Of a stretch of DNA of 64,000 bases, positions 17,317-26,157 are shown in pieces. The position numbers and the translations under genes were made by a program. The notes beneath the pieces were generated by a model that did no database searches, was not told the origin of the DNA, and saw nothing but the letters and a program-made list of their open reading frames with translations. The DNA comes from Niveispirillum cyanobacteriorum (GTDB lineage: Bacteria > Pseudomonadota > Alphaproteobacteria > Azospirillales > Azospirillaceae), in the NCBI RefSeq assembly GCF_002868735.1, contig NZ_CP025613.1, positions 868,001-932,000 on the forward strand, given 5' to 3'. Every line of letters starts with the position of its first letter. The first letter of the stretch is position 1.

Positions 17317-19323
17317 TTAAGCCGCCTTCACACCTTGCAGGAAGCCTTCCACCACCTTGGTCAGGCGCTGAGACTGATCCTGCACACTGACGGCGGCATT
17401 CAACACCTCGCCCGCCGACTGCCCGGTTTCGCCGGCGGCACCACGCACGCTGTCGATGGTGCTGGTGACATCCTGCGTGCCCACTGCGGCCTGCTGGACA
17501 TTGCGGGCGATCTCCTGCGTGGCGGCCCCCTGTTCCTCAATCGCGGCGGCGATGGCGGCGGCGATCTCATTCACACGGGAAATGGTGCCCGTGATGGACC
17601 GGATGGCCTCCACGGCCTGCTGGGTCGCTGTCTGCACCTGCTGCACCTGCTCGCTGATATCGCCAGTGGCCTTGGCCGTCTGGGTGGCCAGGCTCTTGAC
17701 CTCCGACGCCACGACGGCAAAGCCCTTGCCGGCTTCCCCGGCGCGCGCCGCCTCGATGGTGGCGTTCAGGGCAAGAAGGTTGGTCTGGCCTGCAATATCG
17801 GCGATCAACTGCACCACGGTACCGATGCGCCCCGCCGCTTCGGACAGTGACGTCACCGTCTCATTGGTGCGGCGTGCCTCTTCATGGGCGGTGCGGGTGA
17901 TCTGGGCGCTTTCCGCCACGCGGCGGGTAATCTCGCCCAGCGAGCTGGACAGTTCCTCGGTCGCGGTGGCCACGGCCTGCACATTGGCACTGGCCTGTTC
18001 AGCAGCACTGGCCACATTCATCGATTGCTGCGCCGTCTGTTCGGACAGGGCTGACATGGACTGGGCCGATGCGCGCATCTGCGTGCTGGCACTGCCCAGT
18101 TCGCCGACCAGGGCCTGCATGTCGCGGTCGAAGCGCGACATCAACTGTTCCAGGGCCTGGGCCCGGCGTTCGCGCGCTTCGCGGGCTGCCGCCTGTTCTT
18201 CTTCCAGACGGCGGCGTTCAATGCCATTGGTCTTGAACACTTCGACCGCCCGCGACATGTCACCGATCTCGTCCCGGTTGGTGGTGTAGCCGATATCGAC
18301 GCTGAGATCGCCCTGGGCCAGACGGCCCATGGTACCGGTCAGGTCATTTACCGGCCGCGTGATCGACCGGGCAATAACGATTGATGCACCGACGCCCAGG
18401 ATGATGGCGAAGATCGACAGGCCGATGGCCGTGTAATGGATGGTGTTGATGGTGGAGACGACCTGGGGCCCGATCTGGTTCTGTTGTTCCATCTGCGAAG
18501 CTCGGATATCGCCGGTCAGCTTGCTCATCTTGGCACCGGCCGGATTCAAGCGCCCGGCGACCGTTTTCTCCATTTCGGTGATCAGATCGCGCTTGGTCTT
18601 GGCCCCTTCATGATAGGCGACCAAATGCTGCACAATTTCCGTCACCAAGGCGCGGCGGGGACCGCGTGCCTGTTCGGCAAGGGCCTTGGTGCCCGTCTCC
18701 AATTCTGACAGCGCCTTGGTCAGCCCTTCACGCGTCGCGTCATCATGAAGGTTCTCATAACGCTGCATGTAGAAACGGACCAGAAGCAGGTCCCGCTCGG
18801 CATCAGCAAGGGCGATCGCCCCGCGCGCATCGCCTTCGCTCTCGGCGATCCGCAGCAACTGATCCATTTTCTCCAGTGCCGCCGGTCCATTCTTGTCCAG
18901 GACGTCTGCCGAGACCTTGTCGACCCGTGCATCCAGAGAAACGACCTCGCCAAACGCGGCCTTGTAATCCCCATAGGTCTTGGTCAGGTCGGCCAGCATG
19001 GCGCGGCGGCCTGGATGAATGATCGCCTTGTCGGCATCATCCAACAGACCATCCACGGCCTTGGCCCGCTCCTGAAATCTGTCCGCCAGCGCCTCATCAC
19101 CCGTCAACAGGAAGTCTTTCACGCCAAGGCGCATCTGCGACACGCTTTGATCGACGCCGGAAATCAGGTTGGAGTTGCGGGCGATGCGCCGATAGTCGGA
19201 AAAGCTGCTATCGATGACCGTCAGGCCGATAACCGCCGCCCCCCCAACCAGCAGCAGCAGGAACAGCAAAAGCCCCTGGCCCGTGAAGATTCGATGCGAG
19301 ATTTTCAGCTGATCGATACGCAT
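17317..19323 (-). CDS. methyl-accepting chemotaxis protein
   Basis: Transmembrane chemoreceptor, 668 residues. TM1 spans about residues 15-38 ([20 protein letters not shown]). A large helical periplasmic sensor of about 260 residues follows, resembling a helical-bimodular or 4-helix bundle type. TM2 is near 300-322 ([20 protein letters not shown]), the HAMP domain starts at [10 protein letters not shown], and a long coiled-coil signalling domain contains the conserved tip [36 protein letters not shown]. No C-terminal CheR tether is visible (ends [10 protein letters not shown]). The ligand is unknown. It is encoded alone, without other che genes. Confidence 0.95.
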   Translation of the reverse strand: MRIDQLKISHRIFTGQGLLLFLLLLVGGAAVIGLTVIDSSFSDYRRIARNSNLISGVDQSVSQMRLGVKDFLLTGDEALADRFQERAKAVDGLLDDADKAIIHPGRRAMLADLTKTYGDYKAAFGEVVSLDARVDKVSADVLDKNGPAALEKMDQLLRIAESEGDARGAIALADAERDLLLVRFYMQRYENLHDDATREGLTKALSELETGTKALAEQARGPRRALVTEIVQHLVAYHEGAKTKRDLITEMEKTVAGRLNPAGAKMSKLTGDIRASQMEQQNQIGPQVVSTINTIHYTAIGLSIFAIILGVGASIVIARSITRPVNDLTGTMGRLAQGDLSVDIGYTTNRDEIGDMSRAVEVFKTNGIERRRLEEEQAAAREARERRAQALEQLMSRFDRDMQALVGELGSASTQMRASAQSMSALSEQTAQQSMNVASAAEQASANVQAVATATEELSSSLGEITRRVAESAQITRTAHEEARRTNETVTSLSEAAGRIGTVVQLIADIAGQTNLLALNATIEAARAGEAGKGFAVVASEVKSLATQTAKATGDISEQVQQVQTATQQAVEAIRSITGTISRVNEIAAAIAAAIEEQGAATQEIARNVQQAAVGTQDVTSTIDSVRGAAGETGQSAGEVLNAAVSVQDQSQRLTKVVEGFLQGVKAA

Positions 19324-19635
19324 GGCCTGCCCCTTCTTTAATGATGACAGAAATGACCCTGCGCCACGGCAAGGGCCGCGGGCGGATCCATCTGTCTTTT
19401 GGTCTATACCTAGCTATTAGCTATGCCATTCCGCCAATATACAACCGCGCGAAAGGTCAGGGATTCCTCAACCTAACCTTCTGGATATAGCAGCCAGTCC
19501 ATTTATGCCTGATCGACCCCAGGCAAGAGCCTCGATCAGCATTCATCCATACCGCTGCATGCCGACACCACACCGCTTGACGCCACCCCTTCGATACTGT
19601 TTCAGATACAACAATCATAGATGGGAGGCCGGCCC
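19324..19635. other. divergent intergenic region, chemoreceptor / kynureninase
   Basis: About 310 bases without a gene. It contains TAGCTATTAGCTA at 19411-19423, two TAGCTA units around one base, and an 8-base inverted repeat CTGATCGA...TCGATCAG at 19509-19539 about 100 bases before kynU. Either could be a regulator site for the divergent genes. GGAGG lies seven bases before the kynU start. Confidence 0.4.
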
Positions 19636-20871
19636 ATGCCGACACGCGCCGAGATCGAAGCCTTGGACCGTAACGACCCGCTGGCAGGGTTTCGTTCCGA
19701 ATTCACCCTGCCGCCGGGTGTGATCTATCTGAACGGCAACTCACTGGGCCCGATGCCGACCAAGGCGGCGGTGCGCGCGGCAGAGGCGGCGACACAGGAA
19801 TGGGGCGTTGGCCTGATCCGGTCCTGGAATACGGCCGGCTGGTTTGCGGCACCCTATAAGTTGGGCGACCGGCTGGCGCAGTTGCTGGGGGCGGATGCGG
19901 GCGAGATGGTGGTGACCGACGCCACCGGCCTGAACCAGTTCAAGGCCGTGGCAGCCGCCTGCGCCCTGCGCCCCGACCGCCGTGTCATTGTGATGGAAGG
20001 CAGCAACTTCCCCACCAACAATTACATGGTGCAGGGGCTGGCCGCCTTTCTGGGCCAGGGCCATGACATCCGCTTTGTGGAAAAGGATGGCATCCTGGAT
20101 GCCATCACCGACGATGTCGCCGTCGTCGCGCTGACCCATGTCCATTACAAGAGTGCCCATGTCCTGGACATGGCGGCGATCACGGCCAAGGCCCATGCGG
20201 TCGGTGCCCTGACCGTCTGGGACCTGTGCCATTCCGCCGGCGCCATCCCGGTGGACCTGCACGCAGCCCAGGCCGATTTCGCGGTCGGCTGCACCTACAA
20301 ATACCTGAATGGCGGGCCGGGCAGCCCGGCCTTCATCTTCGCGGCCAAGCGTCATCACGCCGCCATGCAGCAACCGCTGTCCGGCTGGTGGGGCCATGCC
20401 GCCCCCTTCGCCTTTGACCGCGATTATCGCCCCGCCGAGGGTATCGGACGCATGCTGACCGGTACGCAGGCCATCATTTCCATGCAGGCCGCCGAACCCG
20501 GCATCGATCTGGCCGTCCGCGCCGACAAGCATCTGGCCTGGGCCAAGGCGCGAACCATGGGTGACCTGTTCATCGCCCAGGTGGAGGAAAAGCTGGGTGT
20601 GGACATGTTCCGCCTGGACAGCCCGCGTGACGGGCATCAACGCGGCGGTCATGTGGCGCTCGCCCATCCCCATGGCTATCCCATCATGAAGGCCTTGATC
20701 GAGGCTGGCGTGATCGGCGATTTCCGCGCGCCCGACACGCTGCGCTTCGGCTTCTCCCCGCTGTACTTGCGTTACACCGACGTGGCCGATGCGGTGGATA
20801 TCCTGACCGACATCATGGCGCGCGACGTCTGGCGGGACGAACGGTTCCAGGCGAAGGACGCCGTTACGTGA
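19636..20871 (+). CDS. kynU: kynureninase
   Basis: PLP-dependent hydrolase that cleaves kynurenine to anthranilate and alanine in tryptophan breakdown. Recognised from YLNGNSLGPMP at residues 30-40, the substrate/PLP region WDLCHSAGAIPVDL, the PLP lysine in CTYKYLNGGPGSP (about residue 222) and LSGWWGH. At 411 residues it is full length. The second ATG was chosen because GGAGG is spaced for it. The pathway partners tryptophan dioxygenase and formamidase are not adjacent; an alpha/beta hydrolase with GHSAGGH at the window's right end could be related but is 43 kb away. Confidence 0.95.
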   Translation: MPTRAEIEALDRNDPLAGFRSEFTLPPGVIYLNGNSLGPMPTKAAVRAAEAATQEWGVGLIRSWNTAGWFAAPYKLGDRLAQLLGADAGEMVVTDATGLNQFKAVAAACALRPDRRVIVMEGSNFPTNNYMVQGLAAFLGQGHDIRFVEKDGILDAITDDVAVVALTHVHYKSAHVLDMAAITAKAHAVGALTVWDLCHSAGAIPVDLHAAQADFAVGCTYKYLNGGPGSPAFIFAAKRHHAAMQQPLSGWWGHAAPFAFDRDYRPAEGIGRMLTGTQAIISMQAAEPGIDLAVRADKHLAWAKARTMGDLFIAQVEEKLGVDMFRLDSPRDGHQRGGHVALAHPHGYPIMKALIEAGVIGDFRAPDTLRFGFSPLYLRYTDVADAVDILTDIMARDVWRDERFQAKDAVT

Positions 20872-20971
20872 TCTGACCAAAACAGCTTCCGCGTGCACAC
20901 ATTGATTGCTCGATCCACCCCATACGGTTATCAGTTATAGCCATAAGGGCTTAACACCGTGGGGGAAGGTC

Positions 20972-21808
20972 ATGTCGCGGATTTGGCTGTGGCGGGCTTG
21001 TGTGGTGGGGATGGCGTTGGCGCTGCCGGTGGCGGGGGCCATGGCGCAGGTGGATAGCAGCGGGGCCGCCACCGGGGCAGCAGCGGTGCCGCAGGTCGCC
21101 ACCATGGCGGGCGGCAGCAATATCTACGACGCCTCCGTCGCGGCCCTGACCAAGCTGGCGATGATCGCGGTGATCCTGGAACAGGCCCTGGCCCTGATTT
21201 TCGACTGGAAGCCGTTCCGGGAGACCTTTGACCGGTCGGCGGTGAAGCCCATTGTCAGCTTTCTGTTCGCCGGCGCCATCGTGCATGAATTCGGCCTGGA
21301 CGTGGTGGCAACCTTGATCAAGGCCTATGGCGGTGATCAGGACGGCATCGGCATCGTGTCGAAACTGGTGACGGCCCTGGTCCTGGCCGGCGGCAGCGGC
21401 GGCATCAACCGCATCCTGCAGCGCATGGGGGTTCGCAGCAATCTGAACCTGAAGGATGACAATGCGCCGCCGCCGACCATGGCCTTTGTCTCGGTAGTGC
21501 CCATGCCGAAATCGGCCAAGTGCGACATTGCCTGCGTCACCGTCGTTGGCATCGACAGCGCGGGCACCAGCCATTCACTGGGCACCGTCGCCGGCCCCAG
21601 CGTGGGCCGTGACCCCACCGGCTGGCGCGCCTTCTTTCTTCAGGAAAAGGGCCGTTTTCCCACCGATGGTGGCTTTGCCCTGACACCCGGCCAATGGTCC
21701 ATCCGCCTGGACGCCACCGACAGCAGCGGCACCGTCAGCAGCAGCACCATCTGGGGGCCCTATCAACTGGATGCCGGCGCCCAGATCGACCTGACAATCA
21801 AGGTTTAG
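20972..21808 (+). CDS. unknown exported membrane protein
   Basis: Protein of 278 residues that I do not recognise. A signal peptide (ACVVGMALALPVAGAMAQ) is followed by a short low-complexity stretch. Two or three hydrophobic helices come next: LAMIAVILEQALALIFDW, IVSFLFAGAIVHEFGLDVV and LVTALVLAGGSGGINRIL. The C-terminal soluble beta-rich domain is about 100 residues (from PTMAFVSVVPMPKSAKC) and contains two close cysteines (KCDIAC). The helix trio plus beta domain could be a membrane platform with a periplasmic domain. GGGGGAAGG precedes the ATG. It stands alone between kynU and a repeat element. Confidence 0.7.
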   Translation: MSRIWLWRACVVGMALALPVAGAMAQVDSSGAATGAAAVPQVATMAGGSNIYDASVAALTKLAMIAVILEQALALIFDWKPFRETFDRSAVKPIVSFLFAGAIVHEFGLDVVATLIKAYGGDQDGIGIVSKLVTALVLAGGSGGINRILQRMGVRSNLNLKDDNAPPPTMAFVSVVPMPKSAKCDIACVTVVGIDSAGTSHSLGTVAGPSVGRDPTGWRAFFLQEKGRFPTDGGFALTPGQWSIRLDATDSSGTVSSSTIWGPYQLDAGAQIDLTIKV

Positions 21809-21898
21809 CAAACGTCCGCCCCCTGTCCGTTTCGGGCCTTGCACCCACATCATGCTTCCGGTCCAATGCAGACAGTAGCGGCGTGAAAGTTTGCGTCG

Positions 21899-21940
21899 CG
21901 CCGCTGCAGGCCGCCGACCGGCGGCCCGGCGTCTGAGGGA
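21899..21940 (+). repeat. GC-rich intergenic repeat, copy E (short)
   Basis: GGCCGCCGACCGGCGGCC forms the last stem and the end CGGCGTCTGAGGGA is conserved. The terminal GAGGGA lies six bases before the ATG of the next gene, so the repeat tail appears to serve as its ribosome binding site. Confidence 0.6.
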
Positions 21941-21945
21941 GCAAA

Positions 21946-22944
21946 ATGAACTCGTGCGATTGCAACCGGCGGGGTTTCTTCGGTCATGCTTTCGGCTGCG
22001 GTGCCTGGGTTGCCGTGGCGCTCGCCGCCGGCACCACACAGGCCCGGCAGGCACAGGCCCGCACCCTTGCCGATCCCGTCACCACCACCCCCTTCGCCCG
22101 GATTGAGAAGATCGCCGATGGCGTCTGGGCGGTGGTCAGCACGCCGTTCGGTGCCGATGGGGCGCGCGGCGATCGCACCACCCTGTCCAATGGCGGCATC
22201 ATCGCGGGCCGGGATGCTGTACTGGTGGTCGAAGGGTTCTTCACCCCCGCCGGCGGTCAATGGCTGTCGGATCAGGCGCTGGCCCTGACCGGCCGCCGCC
22301 CCACCCATGTCGTCGCCACCCATTACCATCTGGACCATGTCGGCGGTCTGGCCGGTTTCCGGCAGGGCGCCGACGGGCCGGAGCTGCTGATGACGGCGCG
22401 CACCGGGGCGCTTTCCGCCGAACGCAACGCCCTAGCCAGACCGGCAGAAGGCAGCCCCTTCCCCAAGGCGCCGCCCATCCTGTTACCCACCCTGGTCCTG
22501 CCGGAGGGGGAGGCGAAGCTGGATCTGGGCGGGCGTACCGTGCGTCTGATCGCCCGCACCGGCCATACCGACAGCGACGTGACGGTGGAACTGGATGATC
22601 CGCGCGTGATTTTCGGCGGCGATCTGCTGTGGAACGGTATCTTCCCCAACTATGTCGATGCCGACCCGCTGAAATTGTCCACGGCCGTCACGGCCCTGCT
22701 CTCCGACCACACCGCCACCATCGTTCCCGGCCACGGCCCTTTGTCCATCGCCGCCGATCTGTCGGGTTACAAGGGCGTCCTGGACGCGGTGGAGGCGGCG
22801 GCGCGGCGGGCCCATCGGGCGGGCTTGGCCGTGGAAGACGCCGCCAAAGCCTTTACCCTGCCGCCCAGCCTGGGCGCCTGGACCCTGTTCAACCCCGGCT
22901 TCTACACCAACGCCTTCAAGGCCTGGTACCGCGTGCTGGGGTAA
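21946..22944 (+). CDS. MBL-fold metallo-hydrolase, exported
   Basis: Metallo-beta-lactamase superfamily hydrolase, 332 residues. The metal motif HYHLDH is at residues 126-131, with further ligands in TGHTDSDV (about 203), GDLLWNG (about 225) and PGHGPL (about 263). The N-terminus MNSCDCNRRGFFGHAFGCGAW contains a twin-arginine-like RRGFF and a hydrophobic segment, suggesting Tat export of a folded metalloenzyme. It resembles the SoxH/quinoprotein-relay group, but no partner supports that. The substrate is unknown. The ribosome site is the tail of the repeat just upstream. Confidence 0.82.
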   Translation: MNSCDCNRRGFFGHAFGCGAWVAVALAAGTTQARQAQARTLADPVTTTPFARIEKIADGVWAVVSTPFGADGARGDRTTLSNGGIIAGRDAVLVVEGFFTPAGGQWLSDQALALTGRRPTHVVATHYHLDHVGGLAGFRQGADGPELLMTARTGALSAERNALARPAEGSPFPKAPPILLPTLVLPEGEAKLDLGGRTVRLIARTGHTDSDVTVELDDPRVIFGGDLLWNGIFPNYVDADPLKLSTAVTALLSDHTATIVPGHGPLSIAADLSGYKGVLDAVEAAARRAHRAGLAVEDAAKAFTLPPSLGAWTLFNPGFYTNAFKAWYRVLG

Positions 22945-23007
22945 AGACAAGTCGCGGCAATATCGCTACACTCCATCCAAACAAGCGTTTGAATGAGTGA
23001 GGGTGCG

Positions 23008-23787
23008 ATGACGCAGAATATGGCGATTGCCGGGGCCGGCGGTGGCGATGCGGCGGTTAAGGATGAGGCAGCGATCCGCCGTGATCTCGCGGCGGCCTAT
23101 CGGCTGACCGCCCTTTACGGCTGGGACGATCTGGTCTTCACCCATATCTCCGCCCGCCTGCCCGGCCCCGACCATCACTTCCTGATCAATCCCTACGGCC
23201 TGCTGTTTGAGGAGATCACCGCCTCCTCCCTGGTCCGCATCGACATGGCCGGGAACAAGCTGGATGACAGCCCCTATCCCGTGAACCCCGCCGGCTTCAC
23301 CATCCATTCGGCGGTGCATGAGGTGCGGGATGATGCCGGCTGCGTCATGCACCTGCACACGCCCGACGGCACCGCCGTCGCCACCCTGGCCCAGGGGCTG
23401 CTGCCCCTGAACCAGACGGCACAACTGGTCCTGGCCGATCTTGCCTATCATGATTATGAAGGGGTGGCCCTGGACCACGCCGAAAAGCCGCGCCTGCAGA
23501 CGGACCTGGGCACCAAATCCACCATGCTGCTGCGCAATCACGGCACCCTGACCGTGGGCGCGACGGTAGCGGAGGCGTTCACCCGCATGTATTTCCTGGA
23601 ACGGGCCTGCACCATGCAGGTGCGCACCCTGTCCATGGCGGGCCGCCCGCTTTATGACACCGAACAAGGCGTGATCGACAAGAACATGGCGCTGGGTCGC
23701 ATGGCCGTGGCACCCGCCGCCAACCACCTGATCTGGCCTGCATTGCTGCGCAAGCTGGACCGGGTGTCGCCGGGGTATCGGGAGTGA
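23008..23787 (+). CDS. class II aldolase/adducin family protein
   Basis: Zn-dependent aldolase-fold protein of about 259 residues. It shows GWDDLVFTHISARLPG near the N-terminus, the paired metal His in VMHLHTPDGTAV and the third in LLRNHGTLTVGATVAEAF. Members without the full catalytic set, often annotated as adducin-like, act on unknown sugars or in methylthioribulose-type reactions. The chosen ATG follows GTGAGGGTGCG; an ATG 15 bases upstream lacks a ribosome site. The stop codon lies in a perfect hairpin. Confidence 0.87.
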   Translation: MTQNMAIAGAGGGDAAVKDEAAIRRDLAAAYRLTALYGWDDLVFTHISARLPGPDHHFLINPYGLLFEEITASSLVRIDMAGNKLDDSPYPVNPAGFTIHSAVHEVRDDAGCVMHLHTPDGTAVATLAQGLLPLNQTAQLVLADLAYHDYEGVALDHAEKPRLQTDLGTKSTMLLRNHGTLTVGATVAEAFTRMYFLERACTMQVRTLSMAGRPLYDTEQGVIDKNMALGRMAVAPAANHLIWPALLRKLDRVSPGYRE

Positions 23788-23819
23788 CACCATGGGTCAA
23801 AACCTTGACCCATGGTGTC
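23786..23819 (+). terminator. perfect 15-base inverted repeat spanning a stop codon
   Basis: GACACCATGGGTCAA and its exact complement surround a four-base loop AACC. The left arm begins inside the TGA stop (23785-23787) of the aldolase gene. It directly abuts the GC-rich repeat at 23820. There is no T run, so it is a hairpin or bidirectional end signal rather than a textbook terminator. Confidence 0.6.
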
Positions 23820-23893
23820 GGCGGCGACTGCCGCCGCGCCGCACATGCGGCGTAAGCCCAGCCGCCGGATGGCGGTGCCCGCCGTTTGAGGGA
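23820..23893 (+). repeat. GC-rich multi-hairpin intergenic repeat, copy C
   Basis: Three stem-loops GGCGGCGACTGCCGCC, GCCGCACATGCGGC and CCGCCGGATGGCGG, linker GTAAGCCCA, and end CGCCGTTTGAGGGA. The last stem differs from copy A by compensating changes. It lies between convergent genes. Confidence 0.7.
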
Positions 23894-23907
23894 GCGCGAA
23901 CAAGCCC

Positions 23908-24279
23908 TCACCACCCCTTGTCGGCCACATCCTCCACATAGACCAGCGCTCGCCCCTCGGCCAGCAGCACCCCGCCCGGCCCATGACAGGTGGTTTCCAG
24001 GTCGACCAGATGCTTATCCGTCCGGATGCGCGTCACGGCCACCCGCGCTGTCAACTCCCCACCCAGCGGCACGGGCTTCAGGAACCGTGTCTGCTGTTTC
24101 AGGTAATTGGTCCCTGGCCCCGGCACCTTGACGCCCAGCAGGTAGGAGAACAAGGCCCCGACCAGCGGTTCCGGCACCTCCCCCTCTGGCATTCCCGCCC
24201 CGCCCAGCGCCCGGTAATCGGCCACATCCTGCGCCGTGAAGGCCCGTTTCACGATGGCTTCATCGCCCAACCGGATCAT
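23908..24279 (-). CDS. MaoC-like dehydratase/hotdog protein (subunit 1)
   Basis: A 123-residue hotdog-fold protein of the MaoC/FAS1-like type. It has the LFSYLLGVKVPGPGTNYLKQQTRFLKPV segment typical of the half that lacks the full hydratase motif, and ends with a Val/Glu-rich strand. Its ATG overlaps the stop of the second MaoC gene in an ATGA junction. A catalytic plus a non-catalytic half-hotdog often form one heterodimeric enoyl-CoA hydratase. The next upstream gene is a CoA ligase. Confidence 0.82.
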   Translation of the reverse strand: MIRLGDEAIVKRAFTAQDVADYRALGGAGMPEGEVPEPLVGALFSYLLGVKVPGPGTNYLKQQTRFLKPVPLGGELTARVAVTRIRTDKHLVDLETTCHGPGGVLLAEGRALVYVEDVADKGW

Positions 24280-24656
24280 GCCGCCGCTCCCATCTCAAAC
24301 ACACCCTCACAGGTGACCACACCATCCGCCACCCGCTGCGCCTTCACGGCCACCTGCGCGATCCCATCGGCCTCCCCCACCAATTCGGCGGTAAAACGCA
24401 TCATTTCCCCCGTATATGTGGGGGCCGGAAAGCGCACATCCTTGGACAATTGCCGCGCACCTGGCCGCACCTGCCCCGCCAGCCCGCGCAGGATGGAGCA
24501 CAGGAACAAGCCATGCGCCACCGTCCGCCCGAACCGGGTACGCGACGAGAAATCGGGATCGACATGGATGGGGTTATCATCACCCGACAGGCGAGCGAAC
24601 AGGTCGAACTCCGCCTGCGTCAGGCTGCGGTCGATGCTGATATGGGTAGGGGGCAT
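24276..24656 (-). CDS. MaoC-family (R)-enoyl-CoA hydratase (subunit 2)
   Basis: A 126-residue hotdog protein with the R-hydratase signature: FARLSGDDNPIHVDPDFS, then FGRTVAHGLF, which supply the catalytic Asp and His. It would hydrate a trans-2-enoyl-CoA, probably together with its overlapping partner. It follows the acyl-CoA synthetase gene by about 10 bases on the same strand, giving an operon tetR-ligase-maoC-maoC. Confidence 0.87.
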   Translation of the reverse strand: MPPTHISIDRSLTQAEFDLFARLSGDDNPIHVDPDFSSRTRFGRTVAHGLFLCSILRGLAGQVRPGARQLSKDVRFPAPTYTGEMMRFTAELVGEADGIAQVAVKAQRVADGVVTCEGVFEMGAAA

Positions 24657-24666
24657 GGAACCTCAA

Positions 24667-26157
24667 TCAATGCTGGAGACGATGTTTCTGCACCTTCCCC
24701 GCCGCCGTGCGTGGGAAGTCGGTGACCGCGACAAAGCTTTTCGGCACCTTGAAGGGCGCCAGCCTTTCGCGGCAGAAAAGGGTCAGCTCGTCCGCCGGCG
24801 GTATTGTCTGGCCAGGGCGGGGCAGGATATGGGCGCACCCGACCTCTCCCCATTTCTCGTCCGGCACGCCCACGACGGCGGCTTCCAGGATGGCGGGGTG
24901 CTGCGACAGCACATTCTCCACCTCCGCCGGATAGACATTCTCCCCGCCGGAAATGAACATCTCCTTGATGCGCCCGACGATGTAATAGAACCCATCCGCG
25001 TCGCAGCGGGCCAGATCGCCGGATTTCAGCCAGCCATCGGCGGAGAAGGCGGCCGCCGTCGCATCAGGCCGGTTCCAGTATCCGGGCGTAATGCCCGGCC
25101 CGCCGAACCACAGTTCGCCCGCCTCGCCCGGCGTCACATCCACCCCGTCTGGCCCCACGATGCGCACGCCGGCCAGGACCTGTGGCTTGCCCACCGACCC
25201 GATTTTTTCGGCCACCCGGTTGGGATCCATGATGAAGGCGGTGGGCCCCGTCTCCGTCATGCCCATGCCGTTACACACGCGCACGCCGCGTTCCAGGAAA
25301 CGCTGCACCAGTTGGTCCGACAGCGGCGCCCCACCACACCCCCAGGACCGCAGCCTTGTCAAATCCACCGACGCGAAACGCGGATGCAGCGACAACATCT
25401 GATAGATGGCGGGCACGCCGAAAATCGCGTCCACCCGCCCTGCCGCCACCAGATCCAGCATCACATCGACGTCAAACCCCGGCATGATCAGCACCCGCCC
25501 GCCGATGATCAGGGTCGGCAGCGTGTGCAGATTGATGCCCGCCGTATGGAAAAGCGGCAGGAAATTCAAGGTCGTATCGCGCGCCGTCAGGCCAATGGGC
25601 TGTGAGATGTTGATATAGTTCACCATGGCCATGGTGAAGGTATAGATCACGGCCTTGGGCGTGCCCGTCGTGCCGGACGTGTACAGCAGGTACCAGATGC
25701 CATCGGCCGGCCAGAGCCGCCGCCCGGCATGGGCCGGTGTCGCGTCCCGCCGCTCCGCGTAATCGGTATCCAGCCCAACCCGTAGGGGCACATCGCCGGA
25801 CAGGTCCGCCGCCACACCCGCATCCTCATCGCCAAAGAACAGCACGCGTGGGGCACTGTCGGCCAGCAGGGGTCGGATTTCCGCAGCCGGCATGCGCCAG
25901 TTCAGCGGCACCAGGATGGCCCCCATCTTGGCGCAGGCGAACAGCATCTCGAAAAACTCGATGCGGTTGCGGCACAGGATGGCGACGCGGTCCCCTTCGC
26001 CAACGCCCAGCGACAGCAGCAGACCCGCCGCCCGTGCCGCGCGCTCGTCCAGCGCCGCGTAGGTCACGGTGCGGCCCGTCGCCACCTCCTCCATGGCAAT
26101 GTCGCTGCCGGCCAGTTCGGCCCGCTTGGCGGTAATGTCGAAGATACAGGGGATCAT
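24667..26157 (-). CDS. acyl-CoA synthetase (ANL superfamily)
   Basis: AMP-forming CoA ligase, 496 residues. The P-loop-like motif YTSGTTGTPKAV is at about 165, the A5 motif NGMGMTETGPTAF at about 300, the hinge region SGDLARCDADGFYYIVGRIKEMF and the C-terminal catalytic Lys in TAAGKVQKHRL. It activates a carboxylic acid to an acyl-CoA; sequence does not say whether fatty, aromatic or terpenoid. Its ATG overlaps the TetR stop, so the regulator and ligase are coupled. Downstream MaoC genes suggest a beta-oxidation-like route. Confidence 0.93.
   Translation of the reverse strand: MIPCIFDITAKRAELAGSDIAMEEVATGRTVTYAALDERAARAAGLLLSLGVGEGDRVAILCRNRIEFFEMLFACAKMGAILVPLNWRMPAAEIRPLLADSAPRVLFFGDEDAGVAADLSGDVPLRVGLDTDYAERRDATPAHAGRRLWPADGIWYLLYTSGTTGTPKAVIYTFTMAMVNYINISQPIGLTARDTTLNFLPLFHTAGINLHTLPTLIIGGRVLIMPGFDVDVMLDLVAAGRVDAIFGVPAIYQMLSLHPRFASVDLTRLRSWGCGGAPLSDQLVQRFLERGVRVCNGMGMTETGPTAFIMDPNRVAEKIGSVGKPQVLAGVRIVGPDGVDVTPGEAGELWFGGPGITPGYWNRPDATAAAFSADGWLKSGDLARCDADGFYYIVGRIKEMFISGGENVYPAEVENVLSQHPAILEAAVVGVPDEKWGEVGCAHILPRPGQTIPPADELTLFCRERLAPFKVPKSFVAVTDFPRTAAGKVQKHRLQH

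Noticed and set aside
23983-25605. 540-codon plus-strand open frame
   Set aside because: Antisense to the MaoC and acyl-CoA synthetase genes; no domain, no ribosome site.
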